From assembly GCF_003286645.3 (NCBI RefSeq), contig NZ_CP127382.2, positions 2,023,454-2,087,453 on the forward strand: DNA of 64,000 bases, read 5' to 3'. Origin of the DNA: Aerococcus tenax. GTDB taxonomy: Bacteria > Bacillota > Bacilli > Lactobacillales > Aerococcaceae. The first letter of the stretch is position 1. Each line of letters opens with the position of its first letter. Under the pieces are notes generated by a model that had not been told where the DNA came from, did not search any database, and saw nothing but the letters and a program-made list of their open reading frames with translations. Below are positions 24,549-34,282 of this stretch, in pieces. The translations under genes were made by a program, and so were the position numbers.

Positions 24549-26051
24549 ATGGATTCAAAACCCCTATTAAGCATTAAAGCCCTTCAAGTGGCCATCCAAG
24601 GGCAAACTTATGTCAAGGACCTGTCCCTTGATGTCTATCCCGGTGAACGATTAGGACTAGTAGGCCCTTCTGGCGCCGGTAAGAGTCTTACCGTTAAGGC
24701 CATCATGAACTTCCAAGACCAAGTCCAGGTCAAGGGTCACATCTACTACCAAGGCTTGGGTGACATTGTTGACCTGTCGCCTAAAGACCGCCAACAAGCC
24801 TTGCCCCAGGAAATTGCAGTTATTCAACAAGAGGCCCTCGACAGTCTCAACCCCCACTATGATATTGGCTTTCAGTTGGAACTAATCATGAAACAATTTC
24901 AATCCCAAGTCGACAAAGCCGACTACCCGGCTGTCTTTGACCGGGTCTTAAAGCAAGTCAACCTCCATCATGCTGACCAGGTCCTAGCCAGCAAACCGGC
25001 CCAACTGTCAGGGGGGATGAAGCAGCGGATTGTCATTGCCATGGCCCTCTTACAGAAACCCCGGCTGATTCTGGCTGATGAACCCACTACCGCCTTGGAC
25101 CAGGTCAACCAAGAAACTTTTATCGACTTGATCAAGTCGGTGAGCCAAGCAGAAAACATTGCGGTGCTCTTTATCAGTCATAACTTAGAACTGGTTAGCC
25201 AACTCTGCAACCGCTTGGTCATTATTGACCAGGGTCAAGATATTGAGACCAACAGCGCCCAAGCCATCTTCAAGCGTCCCCAAGCGCCCACTACCCAACG
25301 CTTGGTGGAGAGCGTGGCCTACCGGAAAGCGGCCAGTCAGGACTTTGTTAGCCAAATGCCCCAAGGCCAAGCACCGGTCTTAAAAACTCAGGGTCTTAGC
25401 CTCCACTATCCCGGCGCAGACAAGCCGGTCCTCCAAGAAGTCAACCTAGACCTCTATCCCGGGGAATTTGTCGGCTTGGTGGGCGAATCCGGTTCAGGCA
25501 AGTCCAGCCTGGCAAAGTTACTGACTGGTCTCTATCCTCAAAGTCAAGGAGAGATTATTTTTAAGGGTCGAACCTTAGAAGGTCAGTCTCTAGGCGATTT
25601 CCAAGCCATCCAAATGATCTTTCAAAACCCCTACCAGGCCTTTGACTCCCATTACCGGATGGGGGAGAATTTAAGGGAAATCTATCAGATCCCCTCGATC
25701 AAAGCCAAGTATCCTTCTCAGGAAGCTTTTGAGGCCAAGTTAAAGGAACTGGCCCAGCGGCTCAAACTTGACCAGAACCTCATGACCAAGTCGCCCAAAC
25801 AGCTGTCAGGCGGACAAGGTCAACGTTTTGCGATTTTACGGATTCTCCTGGCCCAACCCGACGTCATCATCGCTGATGAAATTCTCTCTGCCTTAGACTG
25901 GGAGATCGCCCTAGAGCTGATTGACCTGCTCAAGGACCTGCAAAAGGACCAAGACTTCGCCATGCTCTTTATTTCCCATGACCTAGCCATGGTGAAGATC
26001 CTCTGCCAACGCATCTACCAGATCCAAGCCGGGCGACTCAGTCAACTGTAA
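24549..26051 (+). CDS. Fused double ABC ATPase (DppD-DppF type)
   Basis: A 500-residue protein holding two complete ABC domains, which are separate subunits in most Opp/Dpp systems. Domain 1: Walker A GPSGAGKS, signature [12 protein letters not shown], Walker [13 protein letters not shown]. Domain 2: Walker [10 protein letters not shown], signature [11 protein letters not shown], Walker [13 protein letters not shown]. In domain 2 the usual DEPVSALD is DEILSALD, so the proline after Asp-Glu is replaced, an uncommon change. It starts 6 nt after the permease stop and ends in a terminator, closing the operon. GsiA-like importers have the same fusion. Confidence 0.92.
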   Translation: MDSKPLLSIKALQVAIQGQTYVKDLSLDVYPGERLGLVGPSGAGKSLTVKAIMNFQDQVQVKGHIYYQGLGDIVDLSPKDRQQALPQEIAVIQQEALDSLNPHYDIGFQLELIMKQFQSQVDKADYPAVFDRVLKQVNLHHADQVLASKPAQLSGGMKQRIVIAMALLQKPRLILADEPTTALDQVNQETFIDLIKSVSQAENIAVLFISHNLELVSQLCNRLVIIDQGQDIETNSAQAIFKRPQAPTTQRLVESVAYRKAASQDFVSQMPQGQAPVLKTQGLSLHYPGADKPVLQEVNLDLYPGEFVGLVGESGSGKSSLAKLLTGLYPQSQGEIIFKGRTLEGQSLGDFQAIQMIFQNPYQAFDSHYRMGENLREIYQIPSIKAKYPSQEAFEAKLKELAQRLKLDQNLMTKSPKQLSGGQGQRFAILRILLAQPDVIIADEILSALDWEIALELIDLLKDLQKDQDFAMLFISHDLAMVKILCQRIYQIQAGRLSQL

Positions 26052-26066
26052 AATGAAATCAACAAA

Positions 26067-26116
26067 AAACATCCCTCCCCATCCAGACTAATTAGCCCGG
26101 ACGAAGAGGGATGTTT
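26067..26116 (+). terminator. Terminator after the ABC-importer operon
   Basis: AAACATCCCTC (26067-26077) pairs with GAGGGATGTTT (26106-26116), followed by TATTTTAT. It stands between convergent genes and can serve mnmG on the other strand. Confidence 0.82.
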
Positions 26117-26160
26117 TATTTTATAGTTCTTTACCTGTCTTGTTACTAGCTAAAGGCAAA

Positions 26161-28065
26161 CTAAGCCTCGCTCTTTTGATTTGGGTGACTTTCCAAGTAA
26201 ACCGCTAGGATAGACACATCAGCAGGGTTGACTCCAGATACCCGGCTGGCTTGGGCCAGGGTCCGGGGTTCAATGGTGGATAGGCGGTCTTTAGCCTCTG
26301 TAGCTAGGCCTTCGATTTGACTGTAGTCAATATCTTCTGGGATCAACTTGCCTTCCATTTTCCGCAGGCGTTTGACTTGTTTTTGAGCCTTTTCAATGTA
26401 GCCGGCATACTTAATGGCAATGGCCACTTCTTCGTAGACCTTATGGCCCAAGTCTTTATCGCCAGGAGCAAATTTCAAGATATCCTCAATTGAAAGTTCC
26501 GGCCGGCGTAAGAGTTCAGAAGCCAGGATACCGTCTTTCAAGCGAGCAGACCCCTTAGATTCTAGATAGTCTTGGAGTTCATCAGTCGGTTTCAGACGGG
26601 TATGTTCCAAGCGGTCCAATTCTTCATTGACTGCCGCTTGGTGGGCCTTAAAGGCTTGGTAGCGGTCTTCAGTCACCAAACCCATTTCATAGCCCTTCTC
26701 CGTCAGGCGCCAGTCAGCATTATCGTGGCGGAGCAGGAGACGATATTCGGCCCGAGAAGTCAAGAGGCGGTAAGGCTCGGTCGTTCCCTTGGTGACCAAG
26801 TCATCCACTAAGACACCAATGTAAGCTTCATCACGGCCCAGGATAAAGGCTTCCTTGCCTTGGATTTTTAAAACGGCGTTAATCCCGGCATAGAGCCCTT
26901 GACCGGCCGCTTCTTCATAACCAGAAGTCCCATTGGTTTGCCCAGCGGTATAGAGGTTTTCAATCTTCTTGGTTTCAAAGGTAGCCTTTAACTGGCTAGG
27001 ACGGACCACATCATACTCAATGGCATAACCATCGCGGATGATTTGGGCCTTTTCCATGCCAGTAATGGAATGAACCATTTCGATTTGGACATCTTCAGGC
27101 AGGGAGGTTGACAAGCCTTGCAGGTAGATTTCCTCATTGTCCCGGCCTTCTGGTTCCAAGAAAAGTTGGTGTTTGGGCTTATCCGCAAAGCGGACAATCT
27201 TGTCTTCAATGGAAGGACAATAACGAGCCCCGACTCCTTCAACAATCCCGGTAAACATCGGCGCCCGGTCCAAGTTAGCTCGGATCAGGTCATGGGTCTT
27301 ACTGTTGGTGAAGGTTAAATGGCAAGGCACTTGTTCACTCACGGGTAAATAATCTTCATCCGGAGTCATAAAACTAAAGTGGTTGGCTGCTTCACTGCCA
27401 GGTTGGACTTCCATCTTAGAGAAGTCGACGGTCTTCTTATCAACCCGAGGCGGGGTACCAGTCTTAAAGCGGGTAATGTCGAAGCCATATTTTTCGGCCA
27501 GATTTTTGGTTAAATGGAGGGCCGGTTGAGAGTTATTCGGACCGGCAGAATATTTGAGTTCGCCGATAATAATTTCTCCCCGGGCACTGGTTCCCATGGT
27601 CAGAATCGTCGCCTTAGACCGGTAGAGAGCCCCAGTTTGGGTAATCACACCCCGGCAGACCCCATCTTCTACCACCAGGTCATCGACAATGCCTTGGCGG
27701 AGGGTCAAGCCTTCCTGTCTTTCCACGGTCCGGCGCATTTCCCGGGCATAGGCTTCCTTGTCTGCTTGGGCCCGCAAGGCGCGAACAGCTGGTCCCTTAC
27801 CGGTGTTTAGCATCCGCATTTGAATGTAGGTCTTATCAATATTCTTACCCATTTCGCCACCCAGGGCATCGATTTCTCTGACCACAACCCCCTTGGCTGG
27901 TCCTCCGATCGAAGGATTACATGGCATAAAGGCCACCATATTCACATCAATGGTCATCAATAGGGTTTCCATCCCCATCCGGGCGCTGGCTAAGGCCGCT
28001 TCACAGCCCGCGTGGCCCGCGCCGACCACAATGACATCATAACTTCCCGCTTCAAAAGTTTGCAT
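26161..28065 (-). CDS. mnmG: tRNA uridine 5-carboxymethylaminomethyl modification enzyme MnmG
   Basis: A 634-residue FAD protein (GidA). The dinucleotide motif [19 protein letters not shown], in part GAGHAGCE, opens the protein. Other hallmarks are [27 protein letters not shown] and [22 protein letters not shown], seen here as [15 protein letters not shown], and the C-terminal helical region that binds MnmE. With MnmE it installs cmnm5 at the wobble uridine of several tRNAs, using FAD, NADH, GTP, glycine and methylene-tetrahydrofolate. Full length. It lies 3 kb from mnmE with a regulator gene in between, an unusual gap for this pair. Confidence 0.96.
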   Translation of the reverse strand: MQTFEAGSYDVIVVGAGHAGCEAALASARMGMETLLMTIDVNMVAFMPCNPSIGGPAKGVVVREIDALGGEMGKNIDKTYIQMRMLNTGKGPAVRALRAQADKEAYAREMRRTVERQEGLTLRQGIVDDLVVEDGVCRGVITQTGALYRSKATILTMGTSARGEIIIGELKYSAGPNNSQPALHLTKNLAEKYGFDITRFKTGTPPRVDKKTVDFSKMEVQPGSEAANHFSFMTPDEDYLPVSEQVPCHLTFTNSKTHDLIRANLDRAPMFTGIVEGVGARYCPSIEDKIVRFADKPKHQLFLEPEGRDNEEIYLQGLSTSLPEDVQIEMVHSITGMEKAQIIRDGYAIEYDVVRPSQLKATFETKKIENLYTAGQTNGTSGYEEAAGQGLYAGINAVLKIQGKEAFILGRDEAYIGVLVDDLVTKGTTEPYRLLTSRAEYRLLLRHDNADWRLTEKGYEMGLVTEDRYQAFKAHQAAVNEELDRLEHTRLKPTDELQDYLESKGSARLKDGILASELLRRPELSIEDILKFAPGDKDLGHKVYEEVAIAIKYAGYIEKAQKQVKRLRKMEGKLIPEDIDYSQIEGLATEAKDRLSTIEPRTLAQASRVSGVNPADVSILAVYLESHPNQKSEA

Positions 28066-28162
28066 TCATCCTCTTCCTTCCTCAATCAAGTCGTTCTTCT
28101 TATCTTCTGCTAGTGGTATCCATTTTCCTTAACTAGGCAGTAGTCACTTTATAAGCACTAAA

Positions 28163-28206
28163 AAAGTGTCCACTCCGCCCCCTAAAACAGGACGGATAGA
28201 CACTTT
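28163..28206 (-). terminator. Terminator after the XRE regulator, upstream of mnmG
   Basis: AAAGTGTC (28163-28170) pairs with GACACTTT (28199-28206), T-run on the minus strand. The flank GACACTTTGACTGTCT is repeated almost exactly at the terminator before mnmE. Confidence 0.7.
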
Positions 28207-28292
28207 GACTGTCTAATTATTTAATTTCCTGACAGATTATAGCAGGAAAAGTGGTATTTGTAAAATAGGGGAAGGGGGAAATTAAGGCTTAT

Positions 28293-29282
28293 TTAATCTT
28301 TCAAGACAATTCCCAATAGGTTTTCTAGAACTACACTGAGCATTCCAGCTACTGGGAAGATGATCCAGGACCGGCCCCAGTCCTCAGTCCAGAAACTATA
28401 ACCCAGGTAGAGGGCCAGGACCAAGGGCCAATAAATTTCCATATAGCGGTCAATTTTAGCGTCCACTTCCCGGTCTCCAGTACTTTCGATCAATTCCTCA
28501 TCTTGCAAGAGGTAGCGGAAGGTGTTTCTGCGACTAATCACCTTGACCAGCTGGTAAACGCCCAATGCCACGATGAGAATAGTCAGACCAAAGCCCAGGG
28601 CGAGGGCAGTATTTTCTTCCCTAATCGATCCCCATAAGAGCGGGATGGCCGCCAAGATACAGAGCATAATGCCTAATATTAAGCCCCGCTGGTAGGCGGC
28701 TTGGTAACGTTTAAGTCCTTCGCTAGCCAGGCCACTGACCCCATAAGCCGGGGTGAATTGACCTTCACAAATGAATTGGTAGGCCTTTAAGACTTGACTA
28801 TTCTTTACAAACAGGGCTACGGCAATGGCGACAATGGCCAAAGTCAAAGAGACCCCAAGAATGGAAATTTGCCCTTGAACATAAAACCAGCCCTGGCCTT
28901 CACTCAAAATCCCCATCACGGTGACGGGAATCCCGGCTAGGATACAGAGAAAGACCCCGAGTGCCAACTTATGGGCCCCTTTAAAGCGGGCAGCGATAAA
29001 AGCATTGGCCTCCTCAACCGATAATTTGGGAAGGGCGACTGCGTCCACCGGGGCATCGTCACCATCACTATAGTCCACCTGGTCTATTTCGTCTTTAATC
29101 AGGTAATCAGTAGTTACCCCAAAAATCCGAGCCAGGTCCAATATTTTCTCTAAATCAGGAATGGCTTCGGCCCGCTCCCATTTAGAAATCGATTGCCGGG
29201 AAACATTTAATTGTTGGGCCAGTTCTTCTTGAGACCAGCCCGCCTGTTTTCTTAAATATAAAATCTTGTCAGCTAAAATCAT
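28293..29282 (-). CDS. XRE-family regulator fused to a membrane domain
   Basis: A 329-residue protein. Residues about 1-65 form an HTH_3 domain ([28 protein letters not shown], in part [12 protein letters not shown]), followed by a linker and at least six hydrophobic segments. Such proteins are thought to sense envelope or membrane conditions and to bind DNA from the membrane, but targets are unknown. I start at 29282 (MILADKI), which has AAAGGAAG upstream; a further ATG 3 codons earlier is in frame. It lies between mnmG and mnmE on the same strand and has its own terminator. Confidence 0.85.
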   Translation of the reverse strand: MILADKILYLRKQAGWSQEELAQQLNVSRQSISKWERAEAIPDLEKILDLARIFGVTTDYLIKDEIDQVDYSDGDDAPVDAVALPKLSVEEANAFIAARFKGAHKLALGVFLCILAGIPVTVMGILSEGQGWFYVQGQISILGVSLTLAIVAIAVALFVKNSQVLKAYQFICEGQFTPAYGVSGLASEGLKRYQAAYQRGLILGIMLCILAAIPLLWGSIREENTALALGFGLTILIVALGVYQLVKVISRRNTFRYLLQDEELIESTGDREVDAKIDRYMEIYWPLVLALYLGYSFWTEDWGRSWIIFPVAGMLSVVLENLLGIVLKD

Positions 29283-29572
29283 GCCAACCACTTCCTTTCA
29301 ATGAAAGATCCATTATTTATTATTGAAAGCGGTCGACGCCTACCCCTTTCTTTGTCTTAATTATAGGTGATTTGCCTGGGGGCAGCTAGCACCAGTCCGG
29401 ATCATTGACGCAACCAGGAGTTGCAAGCCCGTCAAATCAAGCTTTTTAAGCTGGATGAGAGTGAAAACATTAAATAAAAATTTTTTAGCAAAGAGTCTTG
29501 ATGAGTATTTCTTGCGCTTTAAAATCTTACTTGCTAAGAATTAGAGCAAGTCTTGAAAGCAAATTTAGCCAT

Positions 29573-29612
29573 AAAAATCCCCTACTTTCACTTCGATAAA
29601 TCAAAGTAGGGG
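29573..29612 (-). terminator. Terminator after mnmE
   Basis: CCCCTACTTT (29579-29588) pairs with AAAGTAGGGG (29603-29612); on the minus strand it is followed by ATTTTTAT. The remaining 29283-29572 interval holds a -10-like TATAAT (minus strand, 29360-29365) upstream of the XRE gene and nothing else I recognise. Confidence 0.8.
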
Positions 29613-29661
29613 TTCTCTGCTTGATAATAGCTATTCAAATATTTTAGAAAGTGTGTATAGA

Positions 29662-31050
29662 CTACTTTCCTAAGCAGAATTGGCTAAAGAGTTTGGTAAT
29701 CAATTCATCCGGTGCATTTTCGCCGGTGATTTCACCGAGAAATTCAAAGGCCCGGTTAAAGTCGATTTGGATCAAATCAACGGGAGTCCCCATACCAATG
29801 GCCGCCTTAGCTTCCCCAATGGCTTGGCTGGCCTTTTGGAGGAGGTCAATATGGCGAGTGTTGGACACATAAGTAGCATCCCGGTCGCCTGTTCGCCCCG
29901 AGAAGAAGAGCTGAGAAATTCTTTCTTCCAAGTCATCCACCCCTTGGTCTTGAGTAATCGAGGTTTTGATGATCTCTTCCTGACCAGCATAGTCAGCCAG
30001 GTCGTCAAAGCTCAAGGCTGGATCCAAGTCGGTCTTATTGAGGAGGATAATCCGGGTGGAGTCCTTGGTCATGGTTAAGAGTTCCCGGTCCATATCCGTT
30101 AAGGCTTCGCTTTGGTTGAGGATTAAGAGCACCAGGTCGGCTTCTTCCATGGCCTTGCGACTGCGTTCTACCCCAATCTTTTCGACCACATCTTCAGTAT
30201 CACGAATTCCCGCCGTATCCACCAACTTCAAAGGCACCCCCCGTAAGTTGACATATTCTTCAATGGTGTCCCGGGTGGTCCCTTCAATATCGGTCACAAT
30301 AGCCTTATCTTCACGTAAGAGGTGGTTCAAGAGACTGGATTTGCCCACATTAGGCCGGCCAATAATGGCGGTTTCGATCCCATCACGGAGGATCTTGCCT
30401 TGCTTGGCGGTTTGCAGTAAGTTTTGCAATTCAGCTTGAATAGCATCAGCGGTTTGGTCTAAGAGTTCTAGGGTCATTTCCTCTTCTTCGTATTCCGGAT
30501 AGTCAATATTGACCTCCACTTGGACCATGGCATCGGAAATCTTGTCCCTTAAGGTTGAAATCTTGGTCGACAATTTTCCGTCTAATTGCTTCATGGCTTG
30601 GTCCATGGACCGGTCTGTCTTGGAGCGGATCATGTCTTGGACCGCTTCTGCTTGGGTCAAATCAATCCGACCGTTGAGAAAGGCCCGCTTGGTAAATTCA
30701 CCCGGTTCCGCAAGTCGGGCTCCTTCTCGTAAGACCAACTGCAGGATCCGGTCAGTAGCTACCATCCCCCCATGGCAGTTAATTTCCACAATATCTTCGC
30801 GGGTATAGGTCTTAGGCGCACGCAGGACTGTAACCATGACCTCATCCATTTCTTGCTCGCTTTGGGGATCAACAATATGGCCATAGTGGATGGTATGGGA
30901 ATCCTGGTTGGCCAATTGCTTGGTACCCATTTGGTAGACGGTATCGGCAATAGCTAGGGCTTGGTCCCCGGACAAGCGCACAATTCCAATCGCGCCTTCC
31001 CCCGGTGCCGTTGAAATCGCAGCAATGGTATCAAAACCTTCAGTAAACAT
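29662..31050 (-). CDS. mnmE: tRNA modification GTPase MnmE
   Basis: A 462-residue GTPase (TrmE/ThdF). It begins [22 protein letters not shown], typical of MnmE, and the N-terminal folate-binding domain has the FNGR-like [14 protein letters not shown]. The G domain carries [12 protein letters not shown] (G1), [15 protein letters not shown] (G3) and NKTD (G4). It ends in FCLGK with the catalytic cysteine. The ATG at 31050 has GAGGAG upstream; a 27-codon upstream extension of the frame has no family similarity. It works with MnmG on wobble uridines. Confidence 0.95.
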   Translation of the reverse strand: MFTEGFDTIAAISTAPGEGAIGIVRLSGDQALAIADTVYQMGTKQLANQDSHTIHYGHIVDPQSEQEMDEVMVTVLRAPKTYTREDIVEINCHGGMVATDRILQLVLREGARLAEPGEFTKRAFLNGRIDLTQAEAVQDMIRSKTDRSMDQAMKQLDGKLSTKISTLRDKISDAMVQVEVNIDYPEYEEEEMTLELLDQTADAIQAELQNLLQTAKQGKILRDGIETAIIGRPNVGKSSLLNHLLREDKAIVTDIEGTTRDTIEEYVNLRGVPLKLVDTAGIRDTEDVVEKIGVERSRKAMEEADLVLLILNQSEALTDMDRELLTMTKDSTRIILLNKTDLDPALSFDDLADYAGQEEIIKTSITQDQGVDDLEERISQLFFSGRTGDRDATYVSNTRHIDLLQKASQAIGEAKAAIGMGTPVDLIQIDFNRAFEFLGEITGENAPDELITKLFSQFCLGK

Positions 31051-31085
31051 GGCATTACTCCTCTTCAAAACATGTTTAAATTCAA

Positions 31086-31135
31086 TAAAAAAGTGCCTTT
31101 TCTGCCTAGTTTTTGCTTGCAGAAACGACACTTTG
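31086..31135 (-). terminator. Terminator after cbiO, upstream of mnmE
   Basis: An imperfect hairpin with AAAAAAGTG and CACTTT arms. The flank GACACTTTGACTGTCT matches that of the terminator at 28.2 kb. Confidence 0.55.
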
Positions 31136-31239
31136 ACTGTCTGAATAATTTATTTTCTTAATAACTACACCAGCATTATAAGGGCTTTGGACCTAAAAGT
31201 AAACTATTAGCGTCCAATTTCTGCCTCCGATAGTCGTCC

Positions 31240-31980
31240 TTACTCGTCTAGCAGTCGAACTTGCCAAGGAAGTTCTAGGCCAATGCTTTCCATAAAGGCT
31301 TCGGACTTAAAGACCGCCTCACTGTCCCCTTGAACTACGATACCCTTGTCAGCGATGGCCAAGTATTGGTCACAGAGCTGGTAGAGAAAGGCCATATCAT
31401 GGCTTGAGATCAAGAAACGGTGGCCTTCCTTAACCAAATCTTGAATGATTTTAGTCAGGTCCTTGACCCCTGCTGGGTCTAGCCCCACAGTCGGTTCATC
31501 CAAGAGAATCATGGCCGGTTGAATCACCAAAATCCCCGCCAGGGCTACCCGTTTCTTTTGCCCATAGGACAAGGTTTGAATGGGACGGCTGGCCAAGTGA
31601 TCGATTGCCAGGGCCTTGAGGGCACTCGCCACTCGGTCTTTAATTTCAACCGGGTCGCGCTTTAAATTATGGAGGGCAAAGGCCACATCGTCTTGAACCG
31701 TGGGATAGAAGAGTTGTTGGTTAGGGTCTTGAAAGACCATATTGACCGCTTGACGAAGTTGGTAGAGGTCCTTCTTCTTATAGGAGAGGGGTTGGCCTTG
31801 GAAGAGCACCATCCCTTTCTCCACCGGAATCAGACCAGTTAGGATCCGCATCAGGGTGGTCTTTCCGGTCCCATTAGCCCCCATCAGACCGATCACCTGG
31901 CCCTTGGAAAAATCATAGGAAATATCTTCAAATACAGTATGCCCTTGGTAGGCAAAAGATAGGTGTTTGACACTTAACAT
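31240..31980 (-). CDS. cbiO: Cobalt ECF transporter ATPase CbiO
   Basis: A 246-residue ABC ATPase of the energy-coupling-factor group. Walker A GANGTGKTT, Q-loop VFQDPNQQLFYPTV (the ECF-type Q-loop), signature LSYGQKKRVALAGIL and Walker B MILLDEPTVGLD. It is the last gene of the cbiM-N-Q-O set and would power Co2+ import. The gap from cbiQ is 81 nt. The C-terminus after the H-loop (SSHDMAFLYQLCD) is short, as usual for CbiO. Confidence 0.9.
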   Translation of the reverse strand: MLSVKHLSFAYQGHTVFEDISYDFSKGQVIGLMGANGTGKTTLMRILTGLIPVEKGMVLFQGQPLSYKKKDLYQLRQAVNMVFQDPNQQLFYPTVQDDVAFALHNLKRDPVEIKDRVASALKALAIDHLASRPIQTLSYGQKKRVALAGILVIQPAMILLDEPTVGLDPAGVKDLTKIIQDLVKEGHRFLISSHDMAFLYQLCDQYLAIADKGIVVQGDSEAVFKSEAFMESIGLELPWQVRLLDE

Positions 31981-32061
31981 AATTTCTTCCTCACTTATTA
32001 TTTTGTAAGCCTACAAATCCTTATACCCTAGCCATTTTTAGCCCCATTTTAGTAGATTAAA

Positions 32062-32739
32062 CTAATCCAGGTAAAATTCATCCTGGTAGAGTTTCAAATC
32101 TAAGGTGTCAGTCATTTCCGTAAATCGATACAAAGATCGCTCTAAGACTACCTTAGCCAGTAAGGCCAAAGAATGGATAGACACTCTAGGGTGGGAGTAG
32201 CCATAGCGCAAATTTTGGGCCTGGTAGACCACCACTACATCATCTAAGAGGACAAAGATAAAGCGATACATCAAAAGGACCAGTTCAATCACCACATAGG
32301 GGATATGGGCTTGCTTCATCAATTGTAAGATCTGCTTTAAAGGCGTGGTCAAGGTAAAGAAAAAAGTCACCGTGATCGCCGTCAGTGCTCTAATGATTAG
32401 GGTCAGAGTATAGGAAAGCTGACCACTTAACAGCCCCAGGTAATAATCCCCTAAGGGTAGCGACCAGGAGAAAAGGGCAGGCTCTTGGCTAACAGACACC
32501 AACAAGGCTAGGCTAGAAAAGGCCAGAAACAAAACCGGACCAATGTATAGGTTTAAATAAGTGCGAAATCTAATCGGTACCAGGTAGAGGGTGAGGGCCA
32601 TAATCAAAAGGGTATAAACCACTTCTAAGCTATTCCAGCCCGAAAAGGCCACTAGAATTCCCAAGAGCCAAAAGACAAATTTAAACTTGCCGGACTTCTT
32701 GGCCCACTTGGATTGATAAGTATAACGATCAATCCCCAT
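32062..32739 (-). CDS. cbiQ: Cobalt ECF transporter transmembrane component CbiQ
   Basis: A 225-residue T-component with about five hydrophobic helices. The start MGIDRYTYQSKWAKKSGKFKF fits CbiQ, which typically opens with a short IDxxA(Y)xSxL-like segment. The coupling-helix region NLRYGYSHPRVSI, with ALLAKVVLERSLYRFTEMTDTLD near the end, corresponds to the ARG-type coupling motifs in altered form. I start at 32739 because AAAAGGTG lies 7 nt upstream; another ATG at 32757 is in frame but precedes that site. Confidence 0.82.
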   Translation of the reverse strand: MGIDRYTYQSKWAKKSGKFKFVFWLLGILVAFSGWNSLEVVYTLLIMALTLYLVPIRFRTYLNLYIGPVLFLAFSSLALLVSVSQEPALFSWSLPLGDYYLGLLSGQLSYTLTLIIRALTAITVTFFFTLTTPLKQILQLMKQAHIPYVVIELVLLMYRFIFVLLDDVVVVYQAQNLRYGYSHPRVSIHSLALLAKVVLERSLYRFTEMTDTLDLKLYQDEFYLD

Positions 32740-32828
32740 AACATCACACCTTTTCACTAATCATTTGCTTTTTAAAAGAAGCTGGGCACAGAACCTCAGC
32801 TTCTTTATTGAGAATACACTTAACTGGT

Positions 32829-33116
32829 TTATTTTTTACCTTGGTCTAAGCCCTTGTTCTTACCTAAATAGTATCCAACGATCCCACAAATAATCCCGGT
32901 CCCAATACTACCTTGTAAGGTAAAGAGTAAGCTTTCAATTTCACCGGAAGCCGGTTCAAAGATGGGTTCAAACCAAGGGGTATAGGATTCGTCTAATTCC
33001 CCAATCAATTCTTCAGCCCCACCATCGGAACCTTCGTATTCACCATCAATGGTAAACAAGGGGATAAACATAATTAATAGGGCTAATAAGATGAGTAATA
33101 AATTTTTCTTTTTCAT
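32829..33116 (-). CDS. cbiN: Cobalt transport accessory protein CbiN
   Basis: A 95-residue protein with an N-terminal helix, an extracytoplasmic acidic loop containing EYEGSDGGAEELI and a C-terminal helix. The GSDGxA motif is diagnostic of CbiN, which stabilises CbiM in the Co2+ importer. It starts one base after the cbiM stop. The presence of CbiN argues for cobalt over nickel, since many nickel systems use NikN or NikKL. Confidence 0.93.
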   Translation of the reverse strand: MKKKNLLLILLALLIMFIPLFTIDGEYEGSDGGAEELIGELDESYTPWFEPIFEPASGEIESLLFTLQGSIGTGIICGIVGYYLGKNKGLDQGKK

Positions 33117-33848
33117 CTATTTCTTCACCTCTTTCAAGACGGTGTCGTTGATCATATTCACCATTACCACGGAAAGTAGCCCTTCAACAATAGCTAGAGG
33201 AATTTGGGTAATCATAAAGACCCCCATAAATTTCATAGCTGCCGCAAAGATCCCTAAGGCAGGGTCAGGGTGAGCCAGAGCCAATTGGAAGGAGGTGGTC
33301 ATATAGGTGGCCAAGTCAGCTAAGGCTGCACAGAGGAAAATATTGACACTACTTGGTAGGTTGATTTTTTCGCCTAAACGGTAAACGGCATAACCAACAA
33401 ATGGTCCGACAACCGCCATCGAGAAAGCATTGGCACCCAGTGTGGTTAAACCACCGTGAGCTAGGAAGAGGGCTTGGAATAAGAGGCAGATCGTCCCTAA
33501 AACGCTAATCACCCCAGGACCAAATAAATAGGTCCCCACACCGACACCCGTAGGATGGGAGGTTGACCCAGTCACGGATGGAATTTTTAAGGAAGATAGG
33601 ATAAAGATAAAGGCACCACTGAGGGCTAATAAGACCTTATTTTTACTATCCTTTTTGACGCTTTCCTTAATTTGGTAAACCCCATAGCAGAAGAAGGGAA
33701 TGAAAATCGCAAACCAAATGATTACCCATTTCAGTGGCAAATAACCCTCCATAATGTGCATGGCGTGGGCTGGTTCAGAAAAGGCCACTAATAAAAACAA
33801 GAAAGCCGCTAGAAATAACTTTAGGGCTTGACTTTTAGATAAATGCAT
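33117..33848 (-). CDS. cbiM: Cobalt ECF transporter substrate-capture protein CbiM
   Basis: A 243-residue membrane protein. After a cleavable signal peptide (ending at SEPAHA) the mature N-terminus reads MHIMEGYLPLKW, in which the conserved Met-His forms part of the metal site. Other CbiM motifs are TGSTSHPTGVGVGTYLFGP, in part SHPTGVG, and ALFLAHGGLTTLGANAFSMA, in part AHGGLTTLGAN. Together with CbiN, CbiQ and CbiO it imports Co2+. It is preceded by a promoter at 34084-34112 and a structured leader of about 230 nt. AAAGGAG precedes the ATG. Confidence 0.94.
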   Translation of the reverse strand: MHLSKSQALKLFLAAFLFLLVAFSEPAHAMHIMEGYLPLKWVIIWFAIFIPFFCYGVYQIKESVKKDSKNKVLLALSGAFIFILSSLKIPSVTGSTSHPTGVGVGTYLFGPGVISVLGTICLLFQALFLAHGGLTTLGANAFSMAVVGPFVGYAVYRLGEKINLPSSVNIFLCAALADLATYMTTSFQLALAHPDPALGIFAAAMKFMGVFMITQIPLAIVEGLLSVVMVNMINDTVLKEVKK

Positions 33849-33907
33849 TAAAAATTTCTCCTTTTTGATACACTAAAATGCCTAACAATAACAACCCCCA
33901 TGGGAAA

Positions 33908-34035
33908 AAAGGTCAGAAATAAGCGGACTAGTCGCAAAAGCCTTGACCCCCAAGTCCTTGTGAAAGGTGCTGGTCATCCTCCCAGCAATGGTCACTCATG
34001 AAACTAGTCCTGAACTTATTTTCTTTACGCAATGT
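33908..34035 (-). ncRNA. Structured leader RNA of cbiMNQO, candidate metal or cofactor riboswitch
   Basis: On the minus strand the leader can fold into a closed multi-branch structure. A long closing stem (AATAAG and GGACTAGT with ACTAGTCC and CTTATT, separated by small asymmetric loops) encloses three hairpins: GCTGG/CCAGC, CCTT/AAGG and CTTG/CAAG. Just downstream GGTCA can instead pair with TGACC followed by TTTTTT, a terminator that competes with the third hairpin. That layout fits a transcriptional riboswitch. I could not align it to the cobalamin consensus (no GCCACTG or B12 box in place), and I cannot confirm the NiCo class from memory. Confidence 0.45.
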
Positions 34036-34083
34036 GGCTCGGCGAAGTCACTGCCTTACCCAAGATCTTGTAGCTACGCGAAA

Positions 34084-34112
34084 ATTATACCCCAGATCTA
34101 GGCTACTTGCAA
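34084..34112 (-). promoter_or_regulatory. Sigma-A promoter of the cbi operon
   Basis: On the minus strand TTGCAA (34107-34112), 17 bp, then TATAAT (34084-34089). Transcription would start near 34077 and give a leader of about 230 nt before cbiM. Confidence 0.8.
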
Positions 34113-34282
34113 TATTTTTCACAAGATTAGAAGGATTCTAAAGACAAATAAACTTTATGTTCTCTTAAAATAAAGCAACCTTCTAACCGGTTCATTTTTT
34201 AGAATTCTTCTAGGCTATTGATAGGACAAGGACAGGCTTTGTGCTATGATAGAAGTAATAAAATTTAGGAGGAATTTCATCT

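Noticed and set aside
33849..34112. Cobalamin riboswitch before cbiM
   Set aside because: The conserved core motifs of that class could not be placed in order on the minus strand; kept only as an unassigned structured leader.
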